Assembly (NCBI GenBank): GCA_028712695.1
Contig: JAQTQZ010000002.1
Span: 62,001 to 126,000 of the forward strand
Direction: 5' to 3'
Length of the DNA stretch: 64,000 bases
Source: Methylovulum sp.
Lineage (GTDB): Bacteria > Pseudomonadota > Gammaproteobacteria > Methylococcales > Methylomonadaceae
The notes beneath the pieces were generated by a model. That model saw nothing but the letters and a program-made list of their open reading frames with translations. It was not told where the DNA came from and did no database searches. Each line of letters opens with the position of its first letter. Positions within the stretch are counted from its first letter, which is position 1. Shown one piece after another: positions 1 through 10,219 of the stretch. Made by a program: the position numbers and the translations under genes.

Positions 1-2
1 CC

Positions 3-1559
3 CACAAAATCCTCATCTTGGATTTCGGCTCACAATACACCCAATTGATCGCCCGCCGCATCCGTGAAATCGGTGTTTATTGCGAGATTTATTCCTGCGA
101 ATGCGCGGCTGAAGAAGTGCAAAACTTTGCGCCTAACGGCATTATTTTGTCGGGCGGCCCTGATACGGTGACCAGCGGCGACACACCCCGCGCACCGCAG
201 ATCGTTTTTGAGTTGGGCGTACCTGTGTTAGGTATTTGTTACGGTATGCAGACCATGACCGAACAAATGGGCGGCAAGGTTGAAAGCTCCAGTCACCGGG
301 AATTCGGTTATGCGCAAATCCGTGCCCGTGGGCATTCAAAATTACTGACCGGTATTGAAGATCATTTATCCCCTGAAGGCTTTGGTTTGCTGGATGTCTG
401 GATGAGCCACGGCGACCGTGTCGTGGCACTGCCAGAAGGCTTTATGCTAATTGCCAGCTCGGAGGGTGCGCCTATTGCGGGCATTGCCCATGAAGAAAAA
501 GCTTTTTATGCCTTGCAATTTCATCCTGAAGTTACCCACACTAAGCAAGGCGGACGGATTTTAGCGCGCTTTGTGCTGGAAATTTGCGGCTGTGAGGCGT
601 TATGGACAGCCAGCAATATTATTGATGACAGTATTGCGGCGGTGCGGGCAAAAGTCGGCAACGACCACGTTATTTTGGGGCTATCCGGTGGCGTCGATTC
701 ATCCGTGGTCGCCGCCTTGTTGCATAAAGCCATCGGTACGCAATTAACCTGTGTTTTTGTCGATACCGGTTTGCTGCGCCTTAATGAAGGCGATCAGGTG
801 ATGGCGATATTTGCCGAACATCTGGGCGTTAAGGTGATCCGGGTTGATGCTGAGCAGCATTATCTGGATGCGTTAGCCGGGATTACTGATCCTGAACAAA
901 AACGTAAAATCATTGGCAATTTGTTTGTTGAAATTTTTGATGATGAAGCCAGCAAATTGACTGATGCCCGCTGGTTGGCACAAGGGACGATTTACCCAGA
1001 CGTGATTGAATCGGCAGGCTCAAAAAGCGGTAAGGCGCATCTCATCAAGTCGCATCATAATGTCGGCGGGTTGCCGGAAAATATGAAGCTAAAACTGGTT
1101 GAGCCATTACGTGAGCTATTTAAGGATGAAGTGAGGAAACTAGGCCTGGAATTAGGATTGCCGTCTGAAATGGTGTTCCGCCATCCATTCCCAGGCCCCG
1201 GTTTAGGGGTGCGGATTTTAGGTGAAGTGAGAAAGGATTATGCCGATTTATTGCGCCAGGCGGACGCCATTTTTATTGAAGAATTGTATCGCCATGATTT
1301 GTATGACAAGGTAAGCCAGGCATTCGCCGTTTTTTTGCCGGTCAAGTCGGTCGGTGTGATGGGCGACGGGCGGCGTTATGATTATGTGATTGCGATCCGT
1401 GCGGTGGAAACCATCGATTTTATGACGGCCCGTTGGGCGCATTTGCCGTACGAATTTTTGGATTTGATTTCACGCCGTATCATTAATGAAGTCGCCGGCA
1501 TTTCTAGGGTGACTTACGATATTTCTGGCAAGCCGCCTGCGACTATTGAATGGGAATAG
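3..1559 (+). CDS. guaA: GMP synthase (glutamine-hydrolysing), 5' end truncated by window
   Basis: Frame open from base 3 ([22 protein letters not shown]); GATase motif GICYGMQ, PP-loop [10 protein letters not shown]-terminal [10 protein letters not shown]. Confidence 0.97.
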   Translation, partial: HKILILDFGSQYTQLIARRIREIGVYCEIYSCECAAEEVQNFAPNGIILSGGPDTVTSGDTPRAPQIVFELGVPVLGICYGMQTMTEQMGGKVESSSHREFGYAQIRARGHSKLLTGIEDHLSPEGFGLLDVWMSHGDRVVALPEGFMLIASSEGAPIAGIAHEEKAFYALQFHPEVTHTKQGGRILARFVLEICGCEALWTASNIIDDSIAAVRAKVGNDHVILGLSGGVDSSVVAALLHKAIGTQLTCVFVDTGLLRLNEGDQVMAIFAEHLGVKVIRVDAEQHYLDALAGITDPEQKRKIIGNLFVEIFDDEASKLTDARWLAQGTIYPDVIESAGSKSGKAHLIKSHHNVGGLPENMKLKLVEPLRELFKDEVRKLGLELGLPSEMVFRHPFPGPGLGVRILGEVRKDYADLLRQADAIFIEELYRHDLYDKVSQAFAVFLPVKSVGVMGDGRRYDYVIAIRAVETIDFMTARWAHLPYEFLDLISRRIINEVAGISRVTYDISGKPPATIEWE

Positions 1560-2011
1560 TGGGCACTGATGATGAGGCTTGGATGCGTTACGCACTGCGT
1601 CTTGCCCAGCGGGCGGAAAGCTTGGGTGAGGTGCCGGTTGGTGCCGTTATTGTTAAAGACGGGCGTTGTATCTCAGAAGGTTGGAATAGCCCGATTGCAT
1701 TAAACGATCCGACCGCCCATGCGGAAATCATGGCGCTACGGCAGGCGGGTATGGTTTTGGAAAATTATCGCTTAGTCGATACAACGCTCTATGTGACGCT
1801 AGAACCTTGTGTAATGTGCATGGGGGCAATCAGCCATGCCCGAGTCAGGCGCTTGGTGTTTGGCGCATCCGACCCTAAACGCGGTGCGGTCTGTCATGTG
1901 TTAAATCTGACGGATGCGCCGTTTTTAAACCATCGCGTGAGTTGGATGGGCGGGGTGCTGGAAGCCGATTGCTCGGAATTGTTAAGGGATTTTTTTCGCG
2001 CTAGGCGTTGA
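1550..2011 (+). CDS. tadA: tRNA-specific adenosine deaminase
   Basis: HAEIMALRQ and PCVMCMGAI zinc/deaminase motifs; ATG overlaps the guaA end. Confidence 0.95.
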   Translation: MGIVGTDDEAWMRYALRLAQRAESLGEVPVGAVIVKDGRCISEGWNSPIALNDPTAHAEIMALRQAGMVLENYRLVDTTLYVTLEPCVMCMGAISHARVRRLVFGASDPKRGAVCHVLNLTDAPFLNHRVSWMGGVLEADCSELLRDFFRARR

Positions 2012-2014
2012 TGG

Positions 2015-2050
2015 CTAACGCTTGCTGGCTTGTTGGCAAGCAAGCGTTAG
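2015..2050. terminator. Hairpin between convergent tadA and pgi (possible bidirectional terminator)
   Basis: CTAACGCTTGCT ... AGCAAGCGTTAG, 12-bp perfect arms. Confidence 0.6.
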
Positions 2051-2059
2051 AGATACCGT

Positions 2060-3694
2060 TTAATCACGCATTTGTTTGTATGCGTTAATCAAGGCATTGG
2101 TGGAGCTATCGTGGCTGGTGATGACGTCATCATTTTGCAGTTCCGGCAAAATCACTTTGGCTAATACTTTGCCTAATTCCACGCCCATTTGGTCGAATGA
2201 ATTGATGTTCCAAATAACACCTTGGACAAAAATTTTATGTTCGTAAAGCGCAATAAGTGAGCCCAGGGTTTTAGGCGTCAGTTTTTTGAACAGGAACGAA
2301 TTTGACGGTTTGTTGCCGTCGAATACTTTGGAGGCCACTAATACCTTATCTTCCCGCTCGGCAGGTGAAAGCTGTTGTTTGACTTCTTCAGCCGTTTTGC
2401 CGCGCATTAACGCTTCGGGTTGGGCAAGGAAGTTTGACACTAAAATGTCGTGATGTCCTGGTAGGTTGTAATGGCTGTTAGCGGCGACCATAAAATCAGC
2501 GGGTATCAGTTTAGTGCCTTGATGGATAAGCTGGTAAAACGCATGTTGGCCATTTGTTCCTGGCTGGCCCCAGATAATCGGCCCTGTGTTGTAATCAACT
2601 TTTTCCCCGTTCATGTCAATGTTCTTGCCGTTACTTTCCATGTCACCTTGTTGGAAATAGTCGGCGAAATAGCGCATAGACTGGTCGTAAGGTAGTAAGA
2701 CGTGTGATTCGGCATTAAAGAAATTGTTATACCAAATGCCAAGCAAGGCCATAATGATTGGAATGTTTTGCTCAAATGGCGAATTACGGAAGTGTTCGTC
2801 AACCTCAAAAGCACCCTGTAATAGCGCCTCAAATTGATCCATACCGACATATAAGGCGATAGACAAGCCTACTGCTGACCAGAGCGAATAGCGGCCACCT
2901 ACCCAGTCCCAAAATTCAAACATATTATCGGTATCTATCCCAAATTTAGCGACATTTTCATGATTGGTCGAAATGGCGACAAAGTGTTTGGCAATCGCTT
3001 GCTGGTCTTTTGCGCGGTCAAGAAACCAATTACGTGCCGATGTGGCATTAGTCATGGTTTCTTGGGTATTAAATAGCTTTGACGCGACAATAAATAAGGT
3101 GGTTTCAGCAGATAAAGGCTTTAATGTTTCAACAAGGTTAGCCTGGTCTATGTTCGAGACAAAGTGCACTTTTAAAGTCTCTGAGCCATAAGGGGTAAGG
3201 GCTGTTGCCACCATTTTTGGCCCTAAGCCTGAACCGCCAATCCCAATGTTGACAATATCAGTGATGGTCTTGCCAGTATAACCCCGCCATTCGCCCGAAT
3301 GGATGCGTGTACAAAATGCCCGCATTTTGCCCAAAACTTGATTGATTTGTGGCATGACATCTTGGCCATCCACATAGACAGGTTGGTTGCTTCTGTTGCG
3401 TAAAGCAGTATGCAAAACGGCGCGGTGTTCAGTGGTATTGATATTAGTCCCTGAAAACATGGCGTTGATTTTTTCTTTAAGCTGGGCATGATTGGCAAGG
3501 TCAATCAACAAAGGCAAGGTTTGTTCGGTTATCCGGTTTTTGGAGTAGTCAAAGCGTATGTCATCAAGGGATAGGGAGAATTTGCTGTGGCGATTGGTGT
3601 CTTGTTCAAAAGCATCTCGTAGCGAGGTATTTTTAATTTGGTCAAAATGGTCTTGCAGTGCAGACCAAGCTTTTGAAGTGGTCAGGGATGACAT
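2060..3694 (-). CDS. pgi: Glucose-6-phosphate isomerase (start probably [13 protein letters not shown] extends to 3748)
   Basis: [16 protein letters not shown] and [26 protein letters not shown] motifs. Confidence 0.95.
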   Translation of the reverse strand: MSSLTTSKAWSALQDHFDQIKNTSLRDAFEQDTNRHSKFSLSLDDIRFDYSKNRITEQTLPLLIDLANHAQLKEKINAMFSGTNINTTEHRAVLHTALRNRSNQPVYVDGQDVMPQINQVLGKMRAFCTRIHSGEWRGYTGKTITDIVNIGIGGSGLGPKMVATALTPYGSETLKVHFVSNIDQANLVETLKPLSAETTLFIVASKLFNTQETMTNATSARNWFLDRAKDQQAIAKHFVAISTNHENVAKFGIDTDNMFEFWDWVGGRYSLWSAVGLSIALYVGMDQFEALLQGAFEVDEHFRNSPFEQNIPIIMALLGIWYNNFFNAESHVLLPYDQSMRYFADYFQQGDMESNGKNIDMNGEKVDYNTGPIIWGQPGTNGQHAFYQLIHQGTKLIPADFMVAANSHYNLPGHHDILVSNFLAQPEALMRGKTAEEVKQQLSPAEREDKVLVASKVFDGNKPSNSFLFKKLTPKTLGSLIALYEHKIFVQGVIWNINSFDQMGVELGKVLAKVILPELQNDDVITSHDSSTNALINAYKQMRD

Positions 3695-3887
3695 GTTGAG
3701 GCGGCTCCGTTTAGATTTAGTATGGCGAAAAGGCAGGGAGTATAGCAATAGCGTAATAACAGCATTAGCATTTGAACATATAACGCCGGATGTGCTAGAG
3801 TTGATCCTTGCTATTGGTCAATAATATAGCAAATTAAAGTCATTTTGTGAGGCTCACGCACACTATAAAGAGCATTCGCATTGTTCT

Positions 3888-3902
3888 ATATAATAATTAT
3901 CA
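3888..3902. promoter_or_regulatory. Fur-box-like dyad upstream of the cupredoxin cluster
   Basis: ATATAAT-a-ATTATCA matches 12/14 informative bases of the TGATAAT-n-ATTATCA model; AT-rich context makes chance likely. Confidence 0.25.
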
Positions 3903-3924
3903 TTTATTGAGACAGGAAGGTATT

Positions 3925-4518
3925 ATGAACACAGCACAGATTTTAAGAAAGGGGTTCTTAGCATTATTTTTAGGGTTATTTATGTCTTCATCGGTATGGG
4001 CTCATGGTGGCGCGGCCGGTACGGATACTGACCAATGTAAATTTGAGATGGAGCCTGGCCACTGGATTCATTACACCGCTTATCAGCCTAAAGATTTTCC
4101 TGCAGAAGACTTTTGCGGCAATATACCTAACGTAAATTCACTGACTCAGCTGGTTTTTGATTATCAAGACGTCCGGTACAGAAATATGTCAGTTGAATTT
4201 GAAGTGACTAAAGAGCCAGAAGGTACCCGTGTATTTTTCCAACCGGCAGCAAAACACAAATCAGGTAGTGTGATGCTGGATTTAAAAAATGGCGTCCCAG
4301 AAGCCGGTAAATATTTGATTCATATTACGTTGGTTCCAGATCAAGGCGAGCGTTTAGATGCGCACATGAGTTTTAAGGCAGGCGCCGGCCAATCGGTTAG
4401 CAAAAATAGTATGTTGCTTTACGCGTTTTTTGCTTTCGCAGGTTTGTATGTATTGTACCTGTCAAATGCGGGCTTTAAACGTATGGTCGATGAAGCTATA
4501 GCAAAAATTAAAAGTTAA
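3925..4518 (+). CDS. Secreted, C-terminally anchored protein of unknown function; predicted mature N-terminus His
   Basis: RBS-like ACAGGAAGG before ATG; signal peptide ...LFMSSSVWA|HGGAAG; C-terminal TM LLYAFFAFAGLYVLYL. Confidence 0.8.
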   Translation: MNTAQILRKGFLALFLGLFMSSSVWAHGGAAGTDTDQCKFEMEPGHWIHYTAYQPKDFPAEDFCGNIPNVNSLTQLVFDYQDVRYRNMSVEFEVTKEPEGTRVFFQPAAKHKSGSVMLDLKNGVPEAGKYLIHITLVPDQGERLDAHMSFKAGAGQSVSKNSMLLYAFFAFAGLYVLYLSNAGFKRMVDEAIAKIKS

Positions 4519-4594
4519 TGGCTGAACCGTGCGGCGCATTTGCTAGTCCCTGATTAGGTATGCTGATGATTATCGAACAAAGAGGAGATAAAGA

Positions 4595-5509
4595 ATGGTG
4601 AAATTATTATCGGTAGGAATGCTGGTTTTGTTTTTTTCTACGCCAGTGCTGGCAAAGGATTATGTGGAGCATGACGGAATGCTTATGGATCATGGTGATG
4701 GCCACTTAATGGATATGGCTGGCGGTATGGTCATGGGCCAGAATGCGGATACATTGCCTGGTGGCTGCGATAGCATAGCTGAAACTAAAGAAATCACTGT
4801 TCATGCCGGTCATCAATATGCTGAAAAATTTCCGGGCAGGATGTTTGCATTTGATACGCAGGAATTTAAATTTAAGCCGTGCACTAAATTAACCATACAT
4901 TTTGTTAATGATGATAGTGTCCGTCATCAATGGATGATGCACGGCCTTCCTAAATATTTATATCCAAAAGGCATGTTCCATCTGGAAATAACAGGTCCCG
5001 CTAAGATTTCCGGTACTTTAATTTTGCCGCCTGGTGATAAAACCTATCTGGTGCATTGCGATATTGCCCAGCACATGGAAAAGGGCATGAAAGCACAATT
5101 AAAAGTCGGGAAAGGCGATGGCGACTTGCCTAGTATTCCTGGTTTAACGGCTAGTGTCGTACCCGATGATTATAAAGCCAGTTTGCCTGAGTTGATTGCT
5201 TCTGCAGAAGCCCTGGAAAAAGAGCTTGCTAGTGCGCCGCCAGTTATAAGTGTAGCTAAAGCACCTGTTGACGTCCCTGTTACACCGTCTGATAATTCTG
5301 TTATTTCAGGTGTTACAGTCGTTGGTTTGGCAATAGGTTTGCTTGTTGCGCCTTTTTTAGCGAGAAAATTTAAAGGGATGAGCCCATCGGAAATAATTGC
5401 CACTATTTTTGAGATGGTGCGGATGGTTTTTGATTTTGTTTTGGGCCTATTATCCCGTTTGATAAAGCGGGTTTCCCCTAACAAAGATAAGATATTGCCT
5501 GAAAATTAG
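4595..5509 (+). CDS. Membrane-anchored cupredoxin-domain protein with His/Met-rich N-terminus
   Basis: Signal peptide; EHDGMLMDHGDGHLMDMAGGMVM; candidate type-1 Cu ligands VRHQW and C-x4-H-x4-M (HCDIAQHMEKGM); C-terminal TM. Confidence 0.8.
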   Translation: MVKLLSVGMLVLFFSTPVLAKDYVEHDGMLMDHGDGHLMDMAGGMVMGQNADTLPGGCDSIAETKEITVHAGHQYAEKFPGRMFAFDTQEFKFKPCTKLTIHFVNDDSVRHQWMMHGLPKYLYPKGMFHLEITGPAKISGTLILPPGDKTYLVHCDIAQHMEKGMKAQLKVGKGDGDLPSIPGLTASVVPDDYKASLPELIASAEALEKELASAPPVISVAKAPVDVPVTPSDNSVISGVTVVGLAIGLLVAPFLARKFKGMSPSEIIATIFEMVRMVFDFVLGLLSRLIKRVSPNKDKILPEN

Positions 5510-5520
5510 GCTTGAACTCA

Positions 5521-5562
5521 AAAAAGCCCCTGTGTCATTTTTGTGCGCAGGGGTTTTTTTTT
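5521..5562 (+). terminator. Rho-independent terminator
   Basis: GCCCCTG...CAGGGG stem followed by a T tract. Confidence 0.8.
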
Positions 5563-5576
5563 GATAAAAATTAAGA

Positions 5577-5999
5577 ATGGGCGAAGTGAGCGAATTATCA
5601 GGGCTATTCATTAGCGCATTTATATCATCTACTGTTGCACCAGGTGGTTCCGAAGCTGTTTTGGCGTATCTGGTTTCGGTAGGGCATTATCCGGTTGGGT
5701 ACTTGCTTATAGTTGCCACAATAGGTAATACGTTGGGAGCAATGACTACCTGGTGGTTAGGTGTGTTGGCGGCAAAAAAATTCCCTGTTGAAACCATGTT
5801 GCCAGAGAGAAAGCAAAGCATGCTCAACATCGTCAAAAAAAAAGGTAGCTGGACGTTGCTTTTTAGCTGGTTACCTGTCGTCGGCGATGCTTTGTGTTTT
5901 GCAGGTGGCTGGCTGAAGCTGCCTTGGTTGCCAGCATGCCTGTTTATATTGGTGGGCAAGTTGGGGCGCTATGCTGCTATAGCATGGCTGTTTATTTAA
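5577..5999 (+). CDS. YqaA/DedA-like small membrane protein
   Basis: SSTVAPGGSEAVLAYLV, IGNTLGAMTTWWLG, FSWLPVVGDALCFAGGWL pattern of YqaA proteins. Confidence 0.75.
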   Translation: MGEVSELSGLFISAFISSTVAPGGSEAVLAYLVSVGHYPVGYLLIVATIGNTLGAMTTWWLGVLAAKKFPVETMLPERKQSMLNIVKKKGSWTLLFSWLPVVGDALCFAGGWLKLPWLPACLFILVGKLGRYAAIAWLFI

Positions 6000-6054
6000 G
6001 ACTCCGGTATAGTTCGCTAATAAATTTATCGTTAAGCGTTAATAAGAGGTTGTT

Positions 6055-6846
6055 GTGCTACGCCATTTTCCAGAAATTAATAGAATTTACCCTCATAAAA
6101 AACGCGATTATTTTATTGCGGCATTTACTTTTTTTTGCGTAGCTGTTTGTTTGTTGAGTGATGCCAATGCCGATATGCTGACACAAAAAATGTTAGGCAT
6201 CTGTGGATGGCTATTTTTATTTGTCTTGCTGCTGGGCGAGAATAAAGAAGTGAGGACGCAAGTTGTCATTGCCGTTATTTTTGCCACTATTGGTGAACAT
6301 TTTGCTTCACCTTATATGGGTGGATACACTTACAGGTTTGGTAATGTGCCCGCGTATGTGCCTCCGGGGCACGGGATGGTTTATTTGACGGCAGTTGCTT
6401 TGGCACGCTCCGGATTCTTTTTAAGATATGCCAGGGAAATTGCCGTATTTGTTGTATTAGTCTGCGGCGCGTGGTCAATCTGGGGAATTAGTGGCTATGC
6501 AGCACAAGGCGATTCTGTTGGCGCCCTACTGTTTTGTGTGTTTTTGGGTTATCTTTTTAAAGGCCGATCCCCGATGGTTTATCTCGCCGCTTTTTTTATT
6601 ACGACCTGGCTTGAGCTCATAGGTACAGCAGTTGGTACTTGGAAGTGGGCCGCTATAGATCCTGTGTTGAGTTTGCCACAGGGCAATCCGCCCAGTGGTG
6701 TTGCAGCTTGGTATTGCTTGGTTGATGCAGTCGCAATTGGTGGTGCCCCGTTGGTTTTGGGTAGAATAAGAAGTGTCCGGGGCTGGTTTAAATCACGATA
6801 TGTGAAAGCTGGAAAACGTGCGTATGAAGGGGCAGGTAACGACTAG
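6055..6846 (+). CDS. Multi-pass membrane protein, function unknown
   Basis: GTG start with AAGAGG upstream; several hydrophobic spans; 263 aa. Confidence 0.7.
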   Translation: MLRHFPEINRIYPHKKRDYFIAAFTFFCVAVCLLSDANADMLTQKMLGICGWLFLFVLLLGENKEVRTQVVIAVIFATIGEHFASPYMGGYTYRFGNVPAYVPPGHGMVYLTAVALARSGFFLRYAREIAVFVVLVCGAWSIWGISGYAAQGDSVGALLFCVFLGYLFKGRSPMVYLAAFFITTWLELIGTAVGTWKWAAIDPVLSLPQGNPPSGVAAWYCLVDAVAIGGAPLVLGRIRSVRGWFKSRYVKAGKRAYEGAGND

Positions 6847-6910
6847 CCGCATGCGTTTAGGGTATATCGTCCCAGGGTCTCGCTGGGATGCAATCAATAA
6901 TTAATATGAG

Positions 6911-7348
6911 GTGTGTATGGAACGTCGTGATTTTATTCGTTTAAGCATGGTGGGTGTGGGTGCAAGTGTAATTATTCCAGCGCAAACATTGGCTGAAAAT
7001 AATAAACAGGTGGCGGTAAAAGGTGATATTTATTACACAAAAGATGAGCCAGGCCGCTGGGGCGGTAAGGTTGCAACGCATTTGCCCAGTATGGAAGTGG
7101 TGAAAGAGGGCGGCAAAGTTGCTGTAAAAGTGGTGACTGCGCATGAAATGAAAGGTTATGAACACTATATCGTCAAGCATGTATTGTTAGATGAAAATTA
7201 TAAGTTTATTGACGAACACCTGTTCAATCCACAAGAAGATAAAGTGGCCATTTCTTCTTTTGCCTTGGAAAATTATAAGGGCACCACTGTGCATGCGCTG
7301 AGTTTATGCAACAAACATGACCTTTGGTTAAACTCTGCTGAAATATGA
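6911..7348 (+). CDS. TAT-exported superoxide-reductase-like (desulfoferrodoxin-like) protein
   Basis: Twin-arginine leader ERRDFIRLSMVGVGA; ATHLP, TAHEMKGYEHYI, LSLCNKHDLW resemble the SOR His4-Cys iron site. Confidence 0.7.
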   Translation: MCMERRDFIRLSMVGVGASVIIPAQTLAENNKQVAVKGDIYYTKDEPGRWGGKVATHLPSMEVVKEGGKVAVKVVTAHEMKGYEHYIVKHVLLDENYKFIDEHLFNPQEDKVAISSFALENYKGTTVHALSLCNKHDLWLNSAEI

Positions 7349-7436
7349 GTCCTGCTAAGATAAAAATCGCACAGGGTGCAAGTTTAGCCACTCTGATTTG
7401 CTAGGCTTCTGATAGCTGGCCGGACTATTTAATGTT

Positions 7437-8612
7437 ATGAAAAAACAAAATATTTTTGATTATCCTTTGTTTGCTTTAGGGTTTAGGGTTTTTTTTGCCT
7501 TGGCAGGATTGTCCGCACTAATTTTGATAGTGCTCTGGAATGCTATTGTTAAAGGAGATTTGTTAGTAGATAACTACTTCGCTGGCAGCTATTGGCATGG
7601 ACATGAAATGTTGCTTGGTTATGCGGTAGCGGTTATTGCCGGATTTTTACTTACCGCAGTTAAAAATTGGACAGGTAGGCCAACTTTGACCGGCGACCAG
7701 TTAGCAGGGCTTTGCCTGCTTTGGTTGTACGGGCGTATTGTGCCATTCTATGCCGGATTGCTGCCGGATGGCTTGATTGCGCTAGTCGATTTCGCTTTTC
7801 TGCCTATGTTAGCTATTCAGGTCAGCAAACCGATCTTGCAGGCAAAGCAAGTAAAAAACTTGGTTTTTATCGCTATCTTGCTGGTGTTGGCATTAGGTAA
7901 TGCGTTGATACATGCTGAAATTTTAGGTTTGCTAAAAAGCTCGGCAGGGATTGGCATTGAATTGGTTGTCGCAACTATTATTGTCCTTATTTTGGTAATT
8001 GCCGGGCGGGTGTTTCCTTTTTTTACAGAGCGTGGCCTGTCGGGAACGTTGATAATAAGAAACCCTCTCTTGGATGGCTTGGCTATTGGCGCGGCTGTTT
8101 TAGTTTTTACTATGCAATTAGCGGATGTTTCGGGCGGAGTTTTAGCTACGTTGGCGATTATAGCGGCACTTGTTAATAGCGCTAGATTATCGGGATGGTA
8201 TGTGCGACGGATATGGTATGTCCCGTTGCTGTGGGTGCTATATGTCGGTTATGGCTGGATTATTGCCGGTTTTCTTTTGACCGCATTGGCGGCGTATTCT
8301 TTGGTGATGCCCGCTTTAGCGTTACATGCTTTTACGGTAGGCGGCATTGCCGTCCTGACCTTGGGGATGATGGCGCGGGTGTCATTAGGCCATACGGGCA
8401 GGGCATTGAAAGTTTCTAATGCCATTGCAATCGCTTTTGTATTAATCAATTTGGCCACCTTGTTTAGGGTTCTGTTGCCGATAGCGATACCCGACTGGTA
8501 TGGCTTATTGGTTTATGTTTCAACATTATGCTGGCTTGCCGCATTTGCTTTGTTTGTTTTTGTGTATATGCCGATTCTTGCTCGTGCCAGAATAGATGGG
8601 CAAGAAGGCTAA
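7437..8612 (+). CDS. nnrS: NnrS family haem/copper-type membrane protein
   Basis: Start FDYPLFALGFRVFFALAGLSALILI, SYWHGHEMLLGYAVAVIAGFLLTAVKNWTGRPT, LGHTGRAL are NnrS hallmarks. Confidence 0.88.
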   Translation: MKKQNIFDYPLFALGFRVFFALAGLSALILIVLWNAIVKGDLLVDNYFAGSYWHGHEMLLGYAVAVIAGFLLTAVKNWTGRPTLTGDQLAGLCLLWLYGRIVPFYAGLLPDGLIALVDFAFLPMLAIQVSKPILQAKQVKNLVFIAILLVLALGNALIHAEILGLLKSSAGIGIELVVATIIVLILVIAGRVFPFFTERGLSGTLIIRNPLLDGLAIGAAVLVFTMQLADVSGGVLATLAIIAALVNSARLSGWYVRRIWYVPLLWVLYVGYGWIIAGFLLTALAAYSLVMPALALHAFTVGGIAVLTLGMMARVSLGHTGRALKVSNAIAIAFVLINLATLFRVLLPIAIPDWYGLLVYVSTLCWLAAFALFVFVYMPILARARIDGQEG

Positions 8613-8762
8613 AACACTAACCGTATTGGCTTAAGCTTTATAGCGCGGGTCTCACGGGCGTGATGCTTTGCGCTATAGCTGGTGTCATTATAGCCAATTT
8701 TCCTCATCTAAAGTTTAGTGACACACTCCCCTTTTTTCAGATACTCAACAAAGAAATTCATC

Positions 8763-10157
8763 ATGACCACAGTTAATTCCGAGAAACTTTCCAGCGCCCG
8801 CTTCACTGAGGCAACTGATGCCTTTGTTGAAGTGTTCACCGCGTCGGTCGATTTTGACCAACGGATGGCACAACAGGATATTCAAGGCTCTATCGCACAT
8901 GCCACCATGCTGGCTGCTTGTAAGATACTGACCGAGCAGGAACGGGATGACATTATTCAGGGGTTAACGCAGATTAGCACAGAAATCAGCAACGGCGAGT
9001 TTGTCTGGTCGATAAAGCAGGAAGATGTGCACATGAACATTGAAGCGCGTCTAACTGATCTAATCGGTATAGCGGGCAAAAAATTGCATACAGGACGTTC
9101 ACGGAACGATCAGGTTGCAACTGATATCCGGTTATATTTACGCAGCGAAATTGTACACATCACTGCCGAACTTAGCCGTCTGCAACGGGCTATTTTGGAC
9201 TTGGCCGAGCAGCATGCCGATACCATTATGCCAGGATTTACCCATCTGCAGGTTGCCCAACCCGTTACGTTTGGCCATCATCTGATGGCTTGGTTTGAAA
9301 TGTTAAGCCGCGACCAGGAAAGGTTGCAAGATTGCTGTAAAAGGATCAATGTCATGCCATTAGGCGCTGCGGCACTGGCGGGCACGAGTTATCCAATAGA
9401 CCGTTTCATGACAGCCGAGTTACTCGGCTTTAGCAGGCCTTCCGCCAATTCACTGGATTCGGTAAGCGACAGGGATTTTGCCATTGAATTTACAGCGGCG
9501 GCCAGCTTGATCATGATGCACTTGTCGCGGTTTTCCGAAGAGCTGATTTTATGGTCTAGTGCCCAGTTTGATTTTATCAACATGCCTGATGCGTTCTGTA
9601 CCGGCTCATCTATCATGCCGCAAAAGAAAAATCCTGACGTGCCGGAATTGGTGCGCGGTAAGTCCGGACGGGTGACAGGGCATTTGATAGCGTTGCTGAT
9701 GTTAATGAAAAGCCAGCCGCTGGCGTATAACAAAGACAATCAGGAAGATAAAGAGCCTCTGTTTGATACAGTTGACACCTTGCTCAATTGCTTACGGGCC
9801 TATGCCGATATGATCCCGCATATCCAAGCGAAAAAAGCGAATATGTACGCATCCGCCAAACGGGGATTTGCTACGGCAACCGACTTGGCTGATTATTTGG
9901 TGCGCAAAGGCATGGCGTTTCGTGATGCCCATGAAGTGGTTGGTCTGGCAGTGCGTTTGGGGCTAGAAAGTAGCCGTGATTTATCGGAACTGTCGCTGGC
10001 AGAGTTGCAGCAGTTTTCAACATTGATTGTAGCGGATGTTTTTGATTATTTGACGCTGGAAGGGTCAGTTGCTGCACGTAAGCACATAGGTGGCACGGCA
10101 CCTGATACGGTAAGAAGCGCTATCGAGGCGGCACGGGTAGGTTTAGTGCCACGCTAG
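8763..10157 (+). CDS. argH: Argininosuccinate lyase (ORF extends upstream to 8718)
   Basis: [13 protein letters not shown] and [20 protein letters not shown] signature. Confidence 0.96.
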   Translation: MTTVNSEKLSSARFTEATDAFVEVFTASVDFDQRMAQQDIQGSIAHATMLAACKILTEQERDDIIQGLTQISTEISNGEFVWSIKQEDVHMNIEARLTDLIGIAGKKLHTGRSRNDQVATDIRLYLRSEIVHITAELSRLQRAILDLAEQHADTIMPGFTHLQVAQPVTFGHHLMAWFEMLSRDQERLQDCCKRINVMPLGAAALAGTSYPIDRFMTAELLGFSRPSANSLDSVSDRDFAIEFTAAASLIMMHLSRFSEELILWSSAQFDFINMPDAFCTGSSIMPQKKNPDVPELVRGKSGRVTGHLIALLMLMKSQPLAYNKDNQEDKEPLFDTVDTLLNCLRAYADMIPHIQAKKANMYASAKRGFATATDLADYLVRKGMAFRDAHEVVGLAVRLGLESSRDLSELSLAELQQFSTLIVADVFDYLTLEGSVAARKHIGGTAPDTVRSAIEAARVGLVPR

Positions 10158-10168
10158 CGAGGATCAAG

Positions 10169-10203
10169 TTGGCCTTTCCACCGTATAGCGGTAGAAAGGC
10201 CAA
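10169..10203. terminator. Hairpin between convergent argH and topA
   Basis: TTGGCCTTTC-c-ACCG ... CGGT-a-GAAAGGCCAA. Confidence 0.6.
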
Positions 10204-10219
10204 GAAATCGTCGGCTGGG

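Noticed and set aside
6860-6885. TCCCAGggtctcgCTGGGA hairpin before the SOR-like gene
   Set aside because: Six-bp arms only; a second copy was not found in the window
8639-8677. TATAGCGC...GCGCTATA inverted repeat after nnrS
   Set aside because: Only 8-bp arms and no T tract; cannot be separated from chance or a weak terminator
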